DNA from: Mycoplasmatota bacterium
GTDB taxonomy: Bacteria; Bacillota_I; Bacilli_A; RF39; UBA660
Assembly (NCBI GenBank): GCA_022771205.1
Contig: JALFCF010000004.1
Span: forward strand, 1-64,000
Length of the DNA: 64,000 nt
Reading direction: 5' to 3'
Part shown: in pieces, positions 19,997-29,438 of the stretch
Layout: each line of letters opens with the position of its first letter
Numbering within the stretch: position 1 is the first letter of the stretch
Translations under genes and position numbers: made by a program
Notes under the pieces: generated by a model
What the model was told of the DNA's origin: nothing
Databases searched by the model: none
Seen by the model: the letters and a program-made list of their open reading frames with translations, nothing else

Positions 19997-20039
19997 ATGT
20001 CACGTACCAAATTTATATAAATTTTAAATACTAACAAAA

Positions 20040-20115
20040 TGGTGGCTCCAGCGGGAATCGAACCAGCGACACAGGGATTTTCAGTCCCTTGCTCTACCGA
20101 CTGAGCTATGAAGCC
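20040..20115 (-). tRNA. tRNA-Phe(GAA)
   Basis: GGCTTCATAGCTC...CTGAAAA...GGAGCCACCA. Confidence 0.95.
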
Positions 20116-20118
20116 AAA

Positions 20119-20195
20119 TGGCGGTCTCAACGGGACTCGAACCCGCGATCTTCTGCGTGACAGGCAGACGTGTTAACCAGCTGCACCATGAGACC
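20119..20195 (-). tRNA. tRNA-Asp(GTC)
   Basis: GGTCTCATGGTGCAGC...CTGTCAC...GAGACCGCCA. Confidence 0.95.
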
Positions 20196-20199
20196 AAAT

Positions 20200-20276
<77 letters not shown>

Positions 20277-20282
20277 ATATAA

Positions 20283-20375
20283 TGGCGGAGGAAAAGGGAT
20301 TCGAACCCCTGCGCCGCTCGCACGACCTCCCGGTTTTCAAGACCGGTCCCTTCAACCAGACTTGGGTATTCCTCC
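20283..20375 (-). tRNA. tRNA-Ser(TGA)
   Basis: Long variable arm; CTTGAAA anticodon loop; encoded CCA. Confidence 0.95.
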
Positions 20376-20404
20376 AAACGTCTTTTCAGACGACAAATTG
20401 ATTA

Positions 20405-20435
20405 TAACACAACAATTCAAACTGTGTCAATAATT
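20405..20435 (-). promoter_or_regulatory. Promoter of downstream tRNA block (Ser-fMet-Asp-Phe-Arg-Pro)
   Basis: Minus strand TTGACA-18 nt-TATAAT. Confidence 0.7.
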
Positions 20436-20508
20436 ATTTGAAATAAAATAATAATATATTTTATAAAAAAACTCATCAACTATGAATAGTAATGAGTAAT
20501 TTTTAAAA

Positions 20509-20597
20509 TGGTGCCTAAGGCCGGACTTGAACCGGCACGAGGGTTGAATCTCGCAGGATTTTAAGTCCTGTGCGTCTACCAATTCCGCCACTCAGGC
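20509..20597 (-). tRNA. tRNA-Leu(TAA)
   Basis: Long variable arm; CTTAAAA anticodon loop. Confidence 0.95.
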
Positions 20598-20598
20598 A

Positions 20599-20674
20599 TG
20601 GTGATCTGTATGAGATTCGAACTCATGACCCTTTGATTAAAAGTCAAATGCTCTACCGACTGAGCTAACAGATC
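20599..20674 (-). tRNA. tRNA-Lys(TTT)
   Basis: GATCTGTTAGCTC...CTTTTAA...ACAGATCACCA. Confidence 0.95.
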
Positions 20675-20682
20675 ATACATAA

Positions 20683-20757
20683 TGGCTGCCTCGGTTAGAT
20701 TCGAACTAACGCATGTCAGAGTCAAAGTCTGATGCCTTACCACTTGGCTACGAGGCA
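20683..20757 (-). tRNA. tRNA-Gln(TTG)
   Basis: TGCCTCGTAGCCAAG...CTTTGAC...CGAGGCAGCCA. Confidence 0.95.
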
Positions 20758-20763
20758 ATACAG

Positions 20764-20847
20764 TGGTGGAGAGGAATGGATTCGAACCATTGAACCCGAA
20801 GGAACAGATTTACAGTCTGTCGCGTTTAGCCTCTTCGCTACCTCTCC
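20764..20847 (-). tRNA. tRNA-Tyr(GTA)
   Basis: GGAGAGGTAGCGAAG...CTGTAAA, long variable arm. Confidence 0.95.
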
Positions 20848-20855
20848 AAAAAAAA

Positions 20856-20931
<76 letters not shown>

Positions 20932-20932
20932 A

Positions 20933-21009
20933 TGGTGGGCGATATAGGACTCGAACCTGTGACCCCCTGCTTGTAAGGCAGGTGCTCTAACCAACTGAGC
21001 TAATCGCCC
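20933..21009 (-). tRNA. tRNA-Val(TAC)
   Basis: GGGCGATTAGCTC...CTTACAA...ATCGCCCACCA. Confidence 0.95.
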
Positions 21010-21033
21010 AATAATGTCAGTTGACAGTACTAA

Positions 21034-21062
21034 ATATACCAATAATTCTGATGTTTGTCAAT
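21034..21062 (-). promoter_or_regulatory. Promoter of upstream tRNA block (Val-Thr-Tyr-Gln-Lys-Leu)
   Basis: Minus strand TTGACA-17 nt-TATATT. Confidence 0.65.
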
Positions 21063-21079
21063 ACTATCAACTAAATTTT

Positions 21080-21454
21080 TTAATTTTTTTTCATTGTTGA
21101 TAAAATTTCTTCTTTTTTCGTCTCAATCCACCCCGGTAAAGCTTCTTGTAGAGTCTTAAAACCACTAGTAGTTTCGATTATTTTTTTACGTTTTTTCTTA
21201 GTAAATTTATAATCAATATTTTTAATACTCAATTTAACATGATATGAGTCTAAATCACTATCATCTATAACTAAGGCCTTAATAGTCTCTCCTACATAAA
21301 CATAATCCGAAGGATTTTTTACAAAAAAATCAGAAATTTCAGAGATATGTATTAGCCCACTATAATATTCATCAAGACTAACAAAAATTCCATATTTCTC
21401 AATCCCTGTAACACACCCCGTTACAATTTCTCCTTTTTTATATTGATTCATCAA
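21080..21454 (-). CDS. S1 RNA-binding domain protein (YugI/GSP13-like)
   Basis: KKGEIVTGCVTGIEKYGIFVSLDEYYSGLIHISEIS. Confidence 0.88.
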   Translation of the reverse strand: MMNQYKKGEIVTGCVTGIEKYGIFVSLDEYYSGLIHISEISDFFVKNPSDYVYVGETIKALVIDDSDLDSYHVKLSIKNIDYKFTKKKRKKIIETTSGFKTLQEALPGWIETKKEEILSTMKKN

Positions 21455-21558
21455 AACACTTCCTATGTATTAGTATAACATTAAATATTTCTATTAACAA
21501 GCAGAACCAAAATTGTTTGCTTAAAAAAGAAAAAAAAGTTATAATATTACTAGGTGAT

Positions 21559-21795
21559 TTTATGGATACAAATATTGAAGAAAAAATAAAAAGCACAATT
21601 GAAAAAATGAGACCTTTCTTAATCAATGATGGCGGAGATTTAGAATATATAAAATATGAAGATAATATTGTGTATATTAAACTAAAAGGTGCTTGTCAAG
21701 GATGTCCAATGATGGACATAACTATAAAAGAAGGTATTGAACAATTACTAGTTAATGAAATTCCAGAAATAAAAGAAGTAAGAAATGTTTCGTAA
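21559..21795 (+). CDS. NifU C-terminal-domain Fe-S scaffold protein (YutI-like)
   Basis: MRPFLINDGGDLEYIKYEDNIVYIKLKGACQGCPMMDITIKEGIEQLL (CxxC); ATG chosen after TAGGTGATTTT. Confidence 0.92.
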   Translation, partial: FMDTNIEEKIKSTIEKMRPFLINDGGDLEYIKYEDNIVYIKLKGACQGCPMMDITIKEGIEQLLVNEIPEIKEVRNVS

Positions 21796-21801
21796 CATTT
21801 C

Positions 21802-22704
21802 TTATTTTTTTATCCAATCTATTGCTGGTATATTAGCAAAATAAGAAATATTTTCAAATGTTTTTTGCAATAATAAATAATAATCATTAACCAAAAGAAT
21901 AACTTCTGCTAATGCCTCCTCATTACACTCATGATTAATAATCCTATCATAAATATCAAAGTAATATGAAGGAAAAAGAAGTCTAGAAAATAATAATATA
22001 TAATCATTATAACTAAGTTCTAATTTTTGAAAAAATAAAGAGAAAGAAAATGCATCATACTTTTTTGAAAAAAATAAAAATTTAATATACTCAGCTATAT
22101 CCCTAGCATAATAATCAACTGTAACATTTAAAGGATCAAAATAATTAGAATAAGAAATACGTTCATGGCACAAAAACACATCAAAAGATTCTAAAGAATG
22201 AAGATTATAAGAAAAATATGAAATTGCATTTTCTGCAAACCCTATATAATAATTAAAACTTTCAAAAATCAAAGGATACATTTCATATATATGGTTAAAT
22301 TGATATTCATAATAATCAACTTTTTTACTCCATAAATAATTCCATGAAAATTTATAATTAAAAGAAAATAAGCCTGTAACATTAATAGGATGTAATAAGT
22401 CTTGCAATATATTATATTTTTCATTATTACACAAAAACAGAACGTACCAGTTATTAGAAATATTAGTAAATATTTCATCATAAATATTATAAATAACTTG
22501 ATATCCCCTATTAAAATTAACTTTTTGAAGAACTTCAAATACTTTCTTAGTTTTATCAATATTAGATACATATTCTAAAGAAAATAAACGCCCATGACAC
22601 TTAAAATAATAATAACAACCACTCTTCTCTAAACTATCTATATCTAACAAATTATAGTAATACATTATATGTTCTTTCATATTATAATTTATGAAAAAAA
22701 ACAA
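21802..22704 (-). CDS. YutH-like spore coat kinase-fold protein
   Basis: CotS/YutH-like length and organisation, adjacent to YutI-like gene; divergent sequence. Confidence 0.55.
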   Translation of the reverse strand: MFFFINYNMKEHIMYYYNLLDIDSLEKSGCYYYFKCHGRLFSLEYVSNIDKTKKVFEVLQKVNFNRGYQVIYNIYDEIFTNISNNWYVLFLCNNEKYNILQDLLHPINVTGLFSFNYKFSWNYLWSKKVDYYEYQFNHIYEMYPLIFESFNYYIGFAENAISYFSYNLHSLESFDVFLCHERISYSNYFDPLNVTVDYYARDIAEYIKFLFFSKKYDAFSFSLFFQKLELSYNDYILLFSRLLFPSYYFDIYDRIINHECNEEALAEVILLVNDYYLLLQKTFENISYFANIPAIDWIKK

Positions 22705-22728
22705 AAAAAAGAATAGATTACTATTCTT

Positions 22729-23955
22729 TTATGCTACATTTCTTGAATATGTTTTAGCCTCATGATATGCCTCATTTGAGTTCAAAGCAAGAACTGTATT
22801 AAATTGTTCAACATGCGCTTCATTTTTATCAGCAGCCTGATCCATCATATGAGCTTTTTCCATTTGTTGCTTAGCTCTATCTCTCAAATCTTTTTCTCTT
22901 TGAACATTATCTTCAATATTAGTTTCTATTTGATGCAAATATGCATATGCCTGTTCTTTTGCAACTGATAAAGCTTCATTAGATTTATCATATCTTTCTG
23001 TAGCCTTAGTTAACACTTCCACACTAGATTCATAAACCTTTTTGGCTTTATCCATCTTATTTTTACTATCAGCCTCTGCTTTTTTTCGCTCTTCAACTTG
23101 AGCTAAAAGATTTGCTAATTCATCATCCTTATCAGCTATAGCATTAACTTCATCAAAAGAAAATTCTGTTTTTTCAACTTTCTTCACTTTTTTAGATGAT
23201 TCAGATACATTTTCTAAATCATTAAATAAAAATTTATATATTCTTTCTGGAGCAACAAGAGGAACCTCTCTATCGTTCGTACTATCATCTTTTTTCTCAG
23301 AAACTGTCACGCTAACTTCTGCTGGTTTAGAACCAAATAACCCACCATCAGAAAGCATATTAGTAGGCATACTATTATACTTATGGATTTTAGCTTTAAA
23401 TCTTGGGTATGGTGCTTTCTTAACAGTTTGATTACCTTCATTAACTACTTCTTTAGACTGTTCGAAAGCTCCATCAATAGCTTCTTTTATATCTGTAGAA
23501 GATACTTCAACTGCACTGTTTTTAACTTCGGAACTCTCACTTTCTGTATGCAAAGATGAATCATTAGCTGTGATATCTTCTAGTGCAACAGTAGTATCCG
23601 GATTACTAGTATTTTTAGTTACTCTATCATACATACCGTCAGTTAAACGAATTAATTTACTATTAAAAGAAATAACAGTTTGATCAGCAAATTGATTAAA
23701 ACCTTCTAAGTTAACATTATCTAAAACAGAACTACTATGAACTGGAGCAACCTCTACCTTTTTCTCTACTGGTGTAACATCTTGTGAAGAAGGAATTTCC
23801 TTATGATCTTTTGTTTCAACTGATGTAAATGGAACGATCTTTTCAAGAACATGTTGATGAGATAAATTACTCAACTTAATTCTTTTGGGTCCAACAACAT
23901 TTCTTCCATAATCATCAGGAAAATCAAAACTCGGTTTTAAAATAACATTATCCAT
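22729..23955 (-). CDS. Hypothetical acidic protein with long C-terminal coiled coil
   Basis: 408 aa; low-complexity E/S/K-rich middle, Ala/Lys/Glu coiled-coil end. Confidence 0.8.
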   Translation of the reverse strand: MDNVILKPSFDFPDDYGRNVVGPKRIKLSNLSHQHVLEKIVPFTSVETKDHKEIPSSQDVTPVEKKVEVAPVHSSSVLDNVNLEGFNQFADQTVISFNSKLIRLTDGMYDRVTKNTSNPDTTVALEDITANDSSLHTESESSEVKNSAVEVSSTDIKEAIDGAFEQSKEVVNEGNQTVKKAPYPRFKAKIHKYNSMPTNMLSDGGLFGSKPAEVSVTVSEKKDDSTNDREVPLVAPERIYKFLFNDLENVSESSKKVKKVEKTEFSFDEVNAIADKDDELANLLAQVEERKKAEADSKNKMDKAKKVYESSVEVLTKATERYDKSNEALSVAKEQAYAYLHQIETNIEDNVQREKDLRDRAKQQMEKAHMMDQAADKNEAHVEQFNTVLALNSNEAYHEAKTYSRNVA

Positions 23956-23970
23956 TTCAAATCCCTCCTA

Positions 23971-24243
23971 CTATTCACTCTTAGCAAGCTCTCTCAAAAC
24001 ATCTTTAATACGATTCCATTCTTCCTCAGTTTCAACACCTAAAAGTTTAGTTTCACCATTTGAACGATCAACATTAGAAACATATATAGTTATATTATTA
24101 TCTTCATCACGCTCATTTTTAGTATAAATTACATATTCTTTTTTATTATCTTTAAACTCGAAAGCAAATACAACTTCTACTTCCTCGCTAGATCCATCGT
24201 CAGAAACTATTTTCATTATTTTCTTTTCATTCATAATAAACAA
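23971..24243 (-). CDS. DUF1292 family protein
   Basis: FAFEFKDNKKEYVIYTKNERDEDNNITIYVSNVD, DUF1292-like. Confidence 0.8.
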   Translation of the reverse strand: MFIMNEKKIMKIVSDDGSSEEVEVVFAFEFKDNKKEYVIYTKNERDEDNNITIYVSNVDRSNGETKLLGVETEEEWNRIKDVLRELAKSE

Positions 24244-24299
24244 GTCCTCCCTTTATTATCCATATAATATAATTATATCGTATTTTAGGGAAATTACAA

Positions 24300-24584
24300 C
24301 TATTTTTTATGAACTTTTTTTAACAAGAATGTTTTACAACCATAATTACAGTAATCCTTAACATATGTATTTAAAAACTGAATATCATTATATTTCTTTA
24401 CATTAACATGAGTTGATTCATAAAATCCCTTTAACCGAACTTTATCTCCACAAAAATCCCCAAAAATATAATCAAAATTATCAAAATATTCAGTAAAATA
24501 ATCTTGCAAATTCTCACAATTAAAACAATTATCATCAGAAACTAATTCATAACAATTTTCACGAATTTCATATTTCTTCATCAT
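24300..24584 (-). CDS. Hypothetical small protein with CxxC and C-x3-C motifs
   Basis: 94 aa ORF, DNCFNCENL ... DYCNYGCKTF. Confidence 0.6.
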   Translation of the reverse strand: MMKKYEIRENCYELVSDDNCFNCENLQDYFTEYFDNFDYIFGDFCGDKVRLKGFYESTHVNVKKYNDIQFLNTYVKDYCNYGCKTFLLKKVHKK

Positions 24585-24614
24585 AACACCTCAAAGAAAT
24601 TATACCACATATGA

Positions 24615-25331
24615 CTACTTATTAGGAAAAAAAGTAGTTTGTGAATCTTTATCAATAATACCACCATAATAATCTGGAACAACACCAGAAATAATTTTAA
24701 TACTTAAAGGTGCTTTTATTTGAATAGTTGATACATCTGTTGATTTGGGTAAAGATATTTTTTCTTTAATTTCCACTTGTATATATATTTCTAATAAAAG
24801 ATTATTTATTCCATAACTAGTAACTTTAATCTTTAAATGACTACTAACTTGACCTAAAAAAGAGATTTTAACAGGAATTAAAGGTCCGAGGTTAGCTAAA
24901 AAACCATTTCCTGTTAAAGCTCCAAAAGGGATTTCACAAACAATTCCAGAATCAACAAATTTATAATTATCTCCTGATAAAGAAGAAGAAAGCATAAACT
25001 CATCAATATTTCCCTCTTCTAAATTATAAAGTTTTGAATAAATCATTTTATTAACATCACTTAACAAAGAATTAACTTTCTCTGTATTATAATCTATCAT
25101 TTCTACTTCATTTTGATTATTTCTTGTAATAAAAAATAAAGAATCATTAATTTCTTGAGTCAACAAATCATTAATAGAAGATTCAATAACATTCGAAACT
25201 ATTCTTTCTACTTCTCCACTTAAATAATTAATAAGAATAGGATTCGCACGTTTTCCTAAAATAGACACCAAACATAAGGAAACACAAATAGATATAATAA
25301 TGCAAATTATAATTTTTTTGCGTGTTGTCAT
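24615..25331 (-). CDS. yunB: Sporulation protein YunB
   Basis: N-terminal TM; ANPILINYLSGEVERIVSNVI; VCEIPFGALTGNGFLANLGPLIPVKISFLGQV (YunB-like). Confidence 0.82.
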   Translation of the reverse strand: MTTRKKIIICIIISICVSLCLVSILGKRANPILINYLSGEVERIVSNVIESSINDLLTQEINDSLFFITRNNQNEVEMIDYNTEKVNSLLSDVNKMIYSKLYNLEEGNIDEFMLSSSLSGDNYKFVDSGIVCEIPFGALTGNGFLANLGPLIPVKISFLGQVSSHLKIKVTSYGINNLLLEIYIQVEIKEKISLPKSTDVSTIQIKAPLSIKIISGVVPDYYGGIIDKDSQTTFFPNK

Positions 25332-25558
25332 TTGCGATTAATATTCACTAAAATTACATCTTCACCTATTTTAGTAATATCTTTCCATAAAATTTTAGTA
25401 TCATTTCCTCTATTAAAATTAAATAAAGATTTACTGGACTCAATAATTAATGATTCAATATGACCATCCATCATCACATTAACATCTATAATGTTTCCCA
25501 CATTCTTTCCATCAACTACAGAAACAATTGTCTTATTTTGTAACTCAGATAACAGCAT
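25328..25558 (-). CDS. YlmC/YmxH family PRC-barrel sporulation protein
   Basis: LLSELQNKTIVSVVDGKNVGNIIDV...KDITKIGEDVILV; downstream of sigG as in sporulators. Confidence 0.82.
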   Translation of the reverse strand: MLLSELQNKTIVSVVDGKNVGNIIDVNVMMDGHIESLIIESSKSLFNFNRGNDTKILWKDITKIGEDVILVNINRK

Positions 25559-25588
25559 ACGATAACCACCTAATAAAATATATGCAGA

Positions 25589-26365
25589 CTACTTTAAAAC
25601 TTTCTTTAATTGTTTAATAGCTCCCTTTTCAATTCGAGAAACTTGTGCTTGACTAATCTGTAACTGTTCAGCAATCTCCATTTGAGTTTTTCCAACAATA
25701 AATCTCTCGTCCAAAATAAATTGTTCTCTCTCTTCTAATTCGCCAATAGCTTCATCCAAAGCCACTTTCATAGACATTCTATTACTATTACTTTGTTTAT
25801 CTTCAATCTGATCAGCCAAATAAATTGTATCTCCTCCATCAGAATAAATAGGTTCAAACATACTAACCGGATCTCTTAACGAATCTAATGCTTGAATAAC
25901 ATCAAACAACTCAACTCCCAAATCTTTAGCTACATCTTCTAAATCAGGTTCTTGCCCAGTTTTATTATAAATCTCTTCTTTATATTTTAAGGTTTTATAC
26001 GCAATATCACGAAGTGAACGACTAACCCGTATCGCATTATTATCTCTTAAATATCTTTTTATTTCTCCAAGTATCATTGGTACCGCATAAGTAGAAAACC
26101 TCACTTCATGAGATAAATCAAAATTATCTATCGCTTTCAATAGTCCAACACATCCAATTTGAAATAAATCATCCATATTTTCAACTCGATAATGAAATCT
26201 CTTTAAAATCGATAGAACCAATTTCAAATTTCCCTCAACCAATCGCGAACGTGCAGCTTGATCTCCTTGTCTAAGTTTAGAAAACAATTCGTTCATCTCC
26301 ATATTAGTAAGTACAGGAATATTGCTAGTATCTATTCCACTAATTTCCACTTTATATTTTGCCAT
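25589..26365 (-). CDS. sigG: RNA polymerase sporulation sigma factor SigG
   Basis: KYKVEISGIDTSNIPVLTNMEMNELF...DLFQIGCVGLLKAIDNFDLSHEVRFSTYAVPMILGEIKRYLRDNNAIRVSRSLRDIAY. Confidence 0.95.
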   Translation of the reverse strand: MAKYKVEISGIDTSNIPVLTNMEMNELFSKLRQGDQAARSRLVEGNLKLVLSILKRFHYRVENMDDLFQIGCVGLLKAIDNFDLSHEVRFSTYAVPMILGEIKRYLRDNNAIRVSRSLRDIAYKTLKYKEEIYNKTGQEPDLEDVAKDLGVELFDVIQALDSLRDPVSMFEPIYSDGGDTIYLADQIEDKQSNSNRMSMKVALDEAIGELEEREQFILDERFIVGKTQMEIAEQLQISQAQVSRIEKGAIKQLKKVLK

Positions 26366-26411
26366 AAAAAAGCTCCTTTCAATTTTCTTATGAAGAAAAA
26401 GGAGTCTTTTT
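26366..26411 (-). promoter_or_regulatory. Hairpin sequestering the sigG Shine-Dalgarno; also terminator-like
   Basis: Minus strand AAAAAG-A-CTCCTTT...AAAGGAG-CTTTTTT-ATG. Confidence 0.65.
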
Positions 26412-26417
26412 ATTCAC

Positions 26418-27335
26418 TTATTTTTTTACTAAAGATTTTTGATGAATTTCTTTAATAGCTGAACTCTTCCATTCATCATCAAACGGACGAGCATAATAAA
26501 TTGTTTTAGGAAAATTATCAACTACATGCGCATAATCCAACGTAACTTCTCTTGAGCTCTTATCCCTAGTATATCCTAGTCCTAAAAAAGAATCATGACT
26601 TTCTGAAAATAAAACCACATTATCTTTACATTCACTCCACGTATTAGTAAGTACATCCAAATAATCTGTATACATAGATATCAAGCTTTCATCCGCAAAA
26701 ATTACCTCACCATAATTAAAAAGATGATTACTATTTAAATTACTCAAAACTCTAGGAAAAAAGTTACATCCTTCACTAGGCGTTGGAATACTCTTAGCTG
26801 AATCAAACCTAAATCCATCTGCACCACAACTAATTAAATCATTCAAAAAACATATAACATAATCTTGCAATTCTGTATTACTCAAATCAAATGTAGGTAA
26901 CCCCGCACAATAATGAATTACCTGAAATCGATCATCCCAATTATCAATAAACTTTGCTTCACGCCAAAACTTAGGGTTTTCAGTCAATTTATGATCTACT
27001 TTTTCATGTGGAGACAATGTCCCATCAACTGCTCCAGCCACATGAGTACATACGACATCTGGAAAAACTAATAATCCCTCATTATGTAAAATATCACATA
27101 ATCGTATAAAATCATCTCTAGAACCATATTGATTACCAATCGTTAAGGCACAAGGTTGATAAGACATCCACCAATGTTCATATCCATCCTCTTTTAAAGG
27201 TTGCAAAGGACCAACCTGAACAGCTTGAAATCCCTGTTCCCGAATAATTGGTGCCACTTCTGCAACACTATCTAATTGCCAATTTAAACACTGCAAAATT
27301 CGCATTGTTTTTGGACTATCAACTACTTCTTTCAT
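26418..27335 (-). CDS. GH13 alpha-amylase family protein
   Basis: FPDVVCTHVAG, GADGFRFDSAKSI, NYGEVIF, FSESHDS. Confidence 0.85.
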   Translation of the reverse strand: MKEVVDSPKTMRILQCLNWQLDSVAEVAPIIREQGFQAVQVGPLQPLKEDGYEHWWMSYQPCALTIGNQYGSRDDFIRLCDILHNEGLLVFPDVVCTHVAGAVDGTLSPHEKVDHKLTENPKFWREAKFIDNWDDRFQVIHYCAGLPTFDLSNTELQDYVICFLNDLISCGADGFRFDSAKSIPTPSEGCNFFPRVLSNLNSNHLFNYGEVIFADESLISMYTDYLDVLTNTWSECKDNVVLFSESHDSFLGLGYTRDKSSREVTLDYAHVVDNFPKTIYYARPFDDEWKSSAIKEIHQKSLVKK

Positions 27336-27396
27336 CCACCTATCTCCATATCCTACAATATATTAATAATATATCACAAAATAAAAAAAAAGATAA

Positions 27397-28212
27397 TTAT
27401 TTATCATAATTATCCAAAAAAGAAAATTTCTGACCATCCTTTTTTATACCTAAAATAGTCTCTATATTAACATTTTCTGAAGATTTAAAAATATTTGCAC
27501 CAATGTTAGGATTTCTTTTTTCAAGTTCATTAATCAATTTTTTCATTTCTAAACGTTTAGAATCCACTTTAGAAGAATCAGTAAATTTACAAGCACAATT
27601 AATAAATTTCAAATTATTATACTTAGCCCATTGAATAATAAATGATTCTCTTACTAAATATAGAGGACGAATTAATTCCATACCATTAAAATTAGTGCTC
27701 CATAATTTAGGTGGCATACTTTTATATTCTCCACCATAAAAAATAGATAATAAGATAGTTTCAATAACATCATCAAAATGATGCCCTAAAGCTATTTTAT
27801 TACAACCAAGTTCCTGGGCACGTGCATATAAGAAACCTCTTCTCATACGTGCACATAAATAACAGGGAGAAGATTCTTGTTTATCAACAACATCAAAAAT
27901 ATTAGACTGAAAAACTTGAATATCAATACCTAATACTCGCGCATTTTCCTCAATTTGTTGATATATATCAGAACGATATCCAGGATTCATAACAATAAAA
28001 CACAAATCAAAATTAACTTTCCCATGTTTTTTTAACTCTTCCATACATTTGGCTAACAACATAGAATCTTTCCCACCAGAGATACAAACAGCTATTTTAT
28101 CTCCCTCTTGAATCAATTGATAATCTCTAATAGCCTTAGTAAAAGGTCTCCAAATATCTTTGCGAAATCGAGTTATAATACTTCGTTCTATTTCTTGTTT
28201 TCGAGTTAACAC
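27397..28212 (-). CDS. TtcA/TilS-family tRNA thiolation-type ATPase
   Basis: AVCISGGKDSMLLAKC (PP-loop), CYLCARMRRGFLY (CxxC), LGHHFDDVIET. Confidence 0.88.
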   Translation of the reverse strand: MLTRKQEIERSIITRFRKDIWRPFTKAIRDYQLIQEGDKIAVCISGGKDSMLLAKCMEELKKHGKVNFDLCFIVMNPGYRSDIYQQIEENARVLGIDIQVFQSNIFDVVDKQESSPCYLCARMRRGFLYARAQELGCNKIALGHHFDDVIETILLSIFYGGEYKSMPPKLWSTNFNGMELIRPLYLVRESFIIQWAKYNNLKFINCACKFTDSSKVDSKRLEMKKLINELEKRNPNIGANIFKSSENVNIETILGIKKDGQKFSFLDNYDK

Positions 28213-28287
28213 CTAATCTCCTCCTTACTAACAATAATAAACATACAAATTATATCGTAATAAAAAAAGAAAAGCAAACAATAGCTT

Positions 28288-28809
28288 TTATCTTTCTAAA
28301 TAATCTGCCCCTTTATGACCAGAATCAGATGGCTCTTCAAATAATAAACCTTTATAATTTTGTTGACGTAATGCCTCGTAAATTACAATAGCTACACTAT
28401 TGGAAACATTAAGTGCTCTAACACCATCAGTCATAGGGATACGAAGACAATGTTCCAAATCCTTTTGTAATATTTCCTTTGGTATACCAGTAGATTCCTT
28501 TCCAAAAATAAAATACAAATTTTCATTATTAGTATTACTATAATCAAAACTACTATGAGGCTTTTTTCCATATCTAGTAAAATAATAATATACCCCTGAA
28601 TTTTTCACTACAAATTCCTCAAAATTTTCATATACACAATATTCAAGTTTATCTAAATAATTTACCCCTGCTCTTTTTAAATGAGCATCATCCAATTTAA
28701 AACCAAAAGGTTTTATTAAATGCAACTTAGTACCTGTAGCAACACAAGTACGCATGATATTACCAGTATTCTGTGGTATTTCTGGCTCAAATAATACTAT
28801 ATTATTCAT
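28288..28809 (-). CDS. trmL: tRNA (cytidine(34)-2'-O)-methyltransferase TrmL
   Basis: VLFEPEIPQNTGNIMRTC, FGKESTGIP, RIPMTDGVRALNVSNSVAIVIYEALRQ. Confidence 0.95.
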   Translation of the reverse strand: MNNIVLFEPEIPQNTGNIMRTCVATGTKLHLIKPFGFKLDDAHLKRAGVNYLDKLEYCVYENFEEFVVKNSGVYYYFTRYGKKPHSSFDYSNTNNENLYFIFGKESTGIPKEILQKDLEHCLRIPMTDGVRALNVSNSVAIVIYEALRQQNYKGLLFEEPSDSGHKGADYLER

Positions 28810-28835
28810 AACTTCACTCCTAACGAAAAGGAAGA

Positions 28836-29369
28836 TTACTCTCCCTCTTTTTTTATTTTATTTAACTTTATAAACTGTTCTGTTTCAGAAATAGTAAGAC
28901 TATCATCTTTATCTGCTTGTAAAATACTACTAACTTCTCCTTCTTCAAAAACTACAAATGCAGGATAATTCTTTTTTAAAGAAACTTTATATGGATATTT
29001 AGCATTAAAAGTATCTACAAATTGATTTTCATCTATATCACTTAAATTAACATAAATAATAGTACTTTGTAATTCGTCCTTTTTTACTAATTTTTTTAAA
29101 TCTTTCTCATAATTTCTACAAACATCTGAAGACGCAGTACACATATAAAAAACTGTTGTAGGATTCTCCATAACATAGTGTTCTATTTCTTCAGGTTGAA
29201 TTTCAAAAAGAGTATCACGAATTACAGGTATTTCTCTCTGGTGTTCATCATAAACATGATATAAATTGCACAAATATAAAACCAGTGCAATAATAGCAAT
29301 AAATAAAACCACTAAAAGAACATAATTTTTAGTCGGGATTTTTCGTTCCTTATCTTCCTTTTTATTCAC
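28836..29369 (-). CDS. Membrane-anchored thioredoxin-like protein
   Basis: N-terminal TM then FYMCTASSDVCRNYEKDLKKL...YPAFVVFEEGE. Confidence 0.65.
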   Translation of the reverse strand: MNKKEDKERKIPTKNYVLLVVLFIAIIALVLYLCNLYHVYDEHQREIPVIRDTLFEIQPEEIEHYVMENPTTVFYMCTASSDVCRNYEKDLKKLVKKDELQSTIIYVNLSDIDENQFVDTFNAKYPYKVSLKKNYPAFVVFEEGEVSSILQADKDDSLTISETEQFIKLNKIKKEGE

Positions 29370-29438
29370 TATTTATCACTCCCTATCTAAAACTATTTTA
29401 TCATAAAAAGAACAATTTTAACACTAGAAAATAAATTA

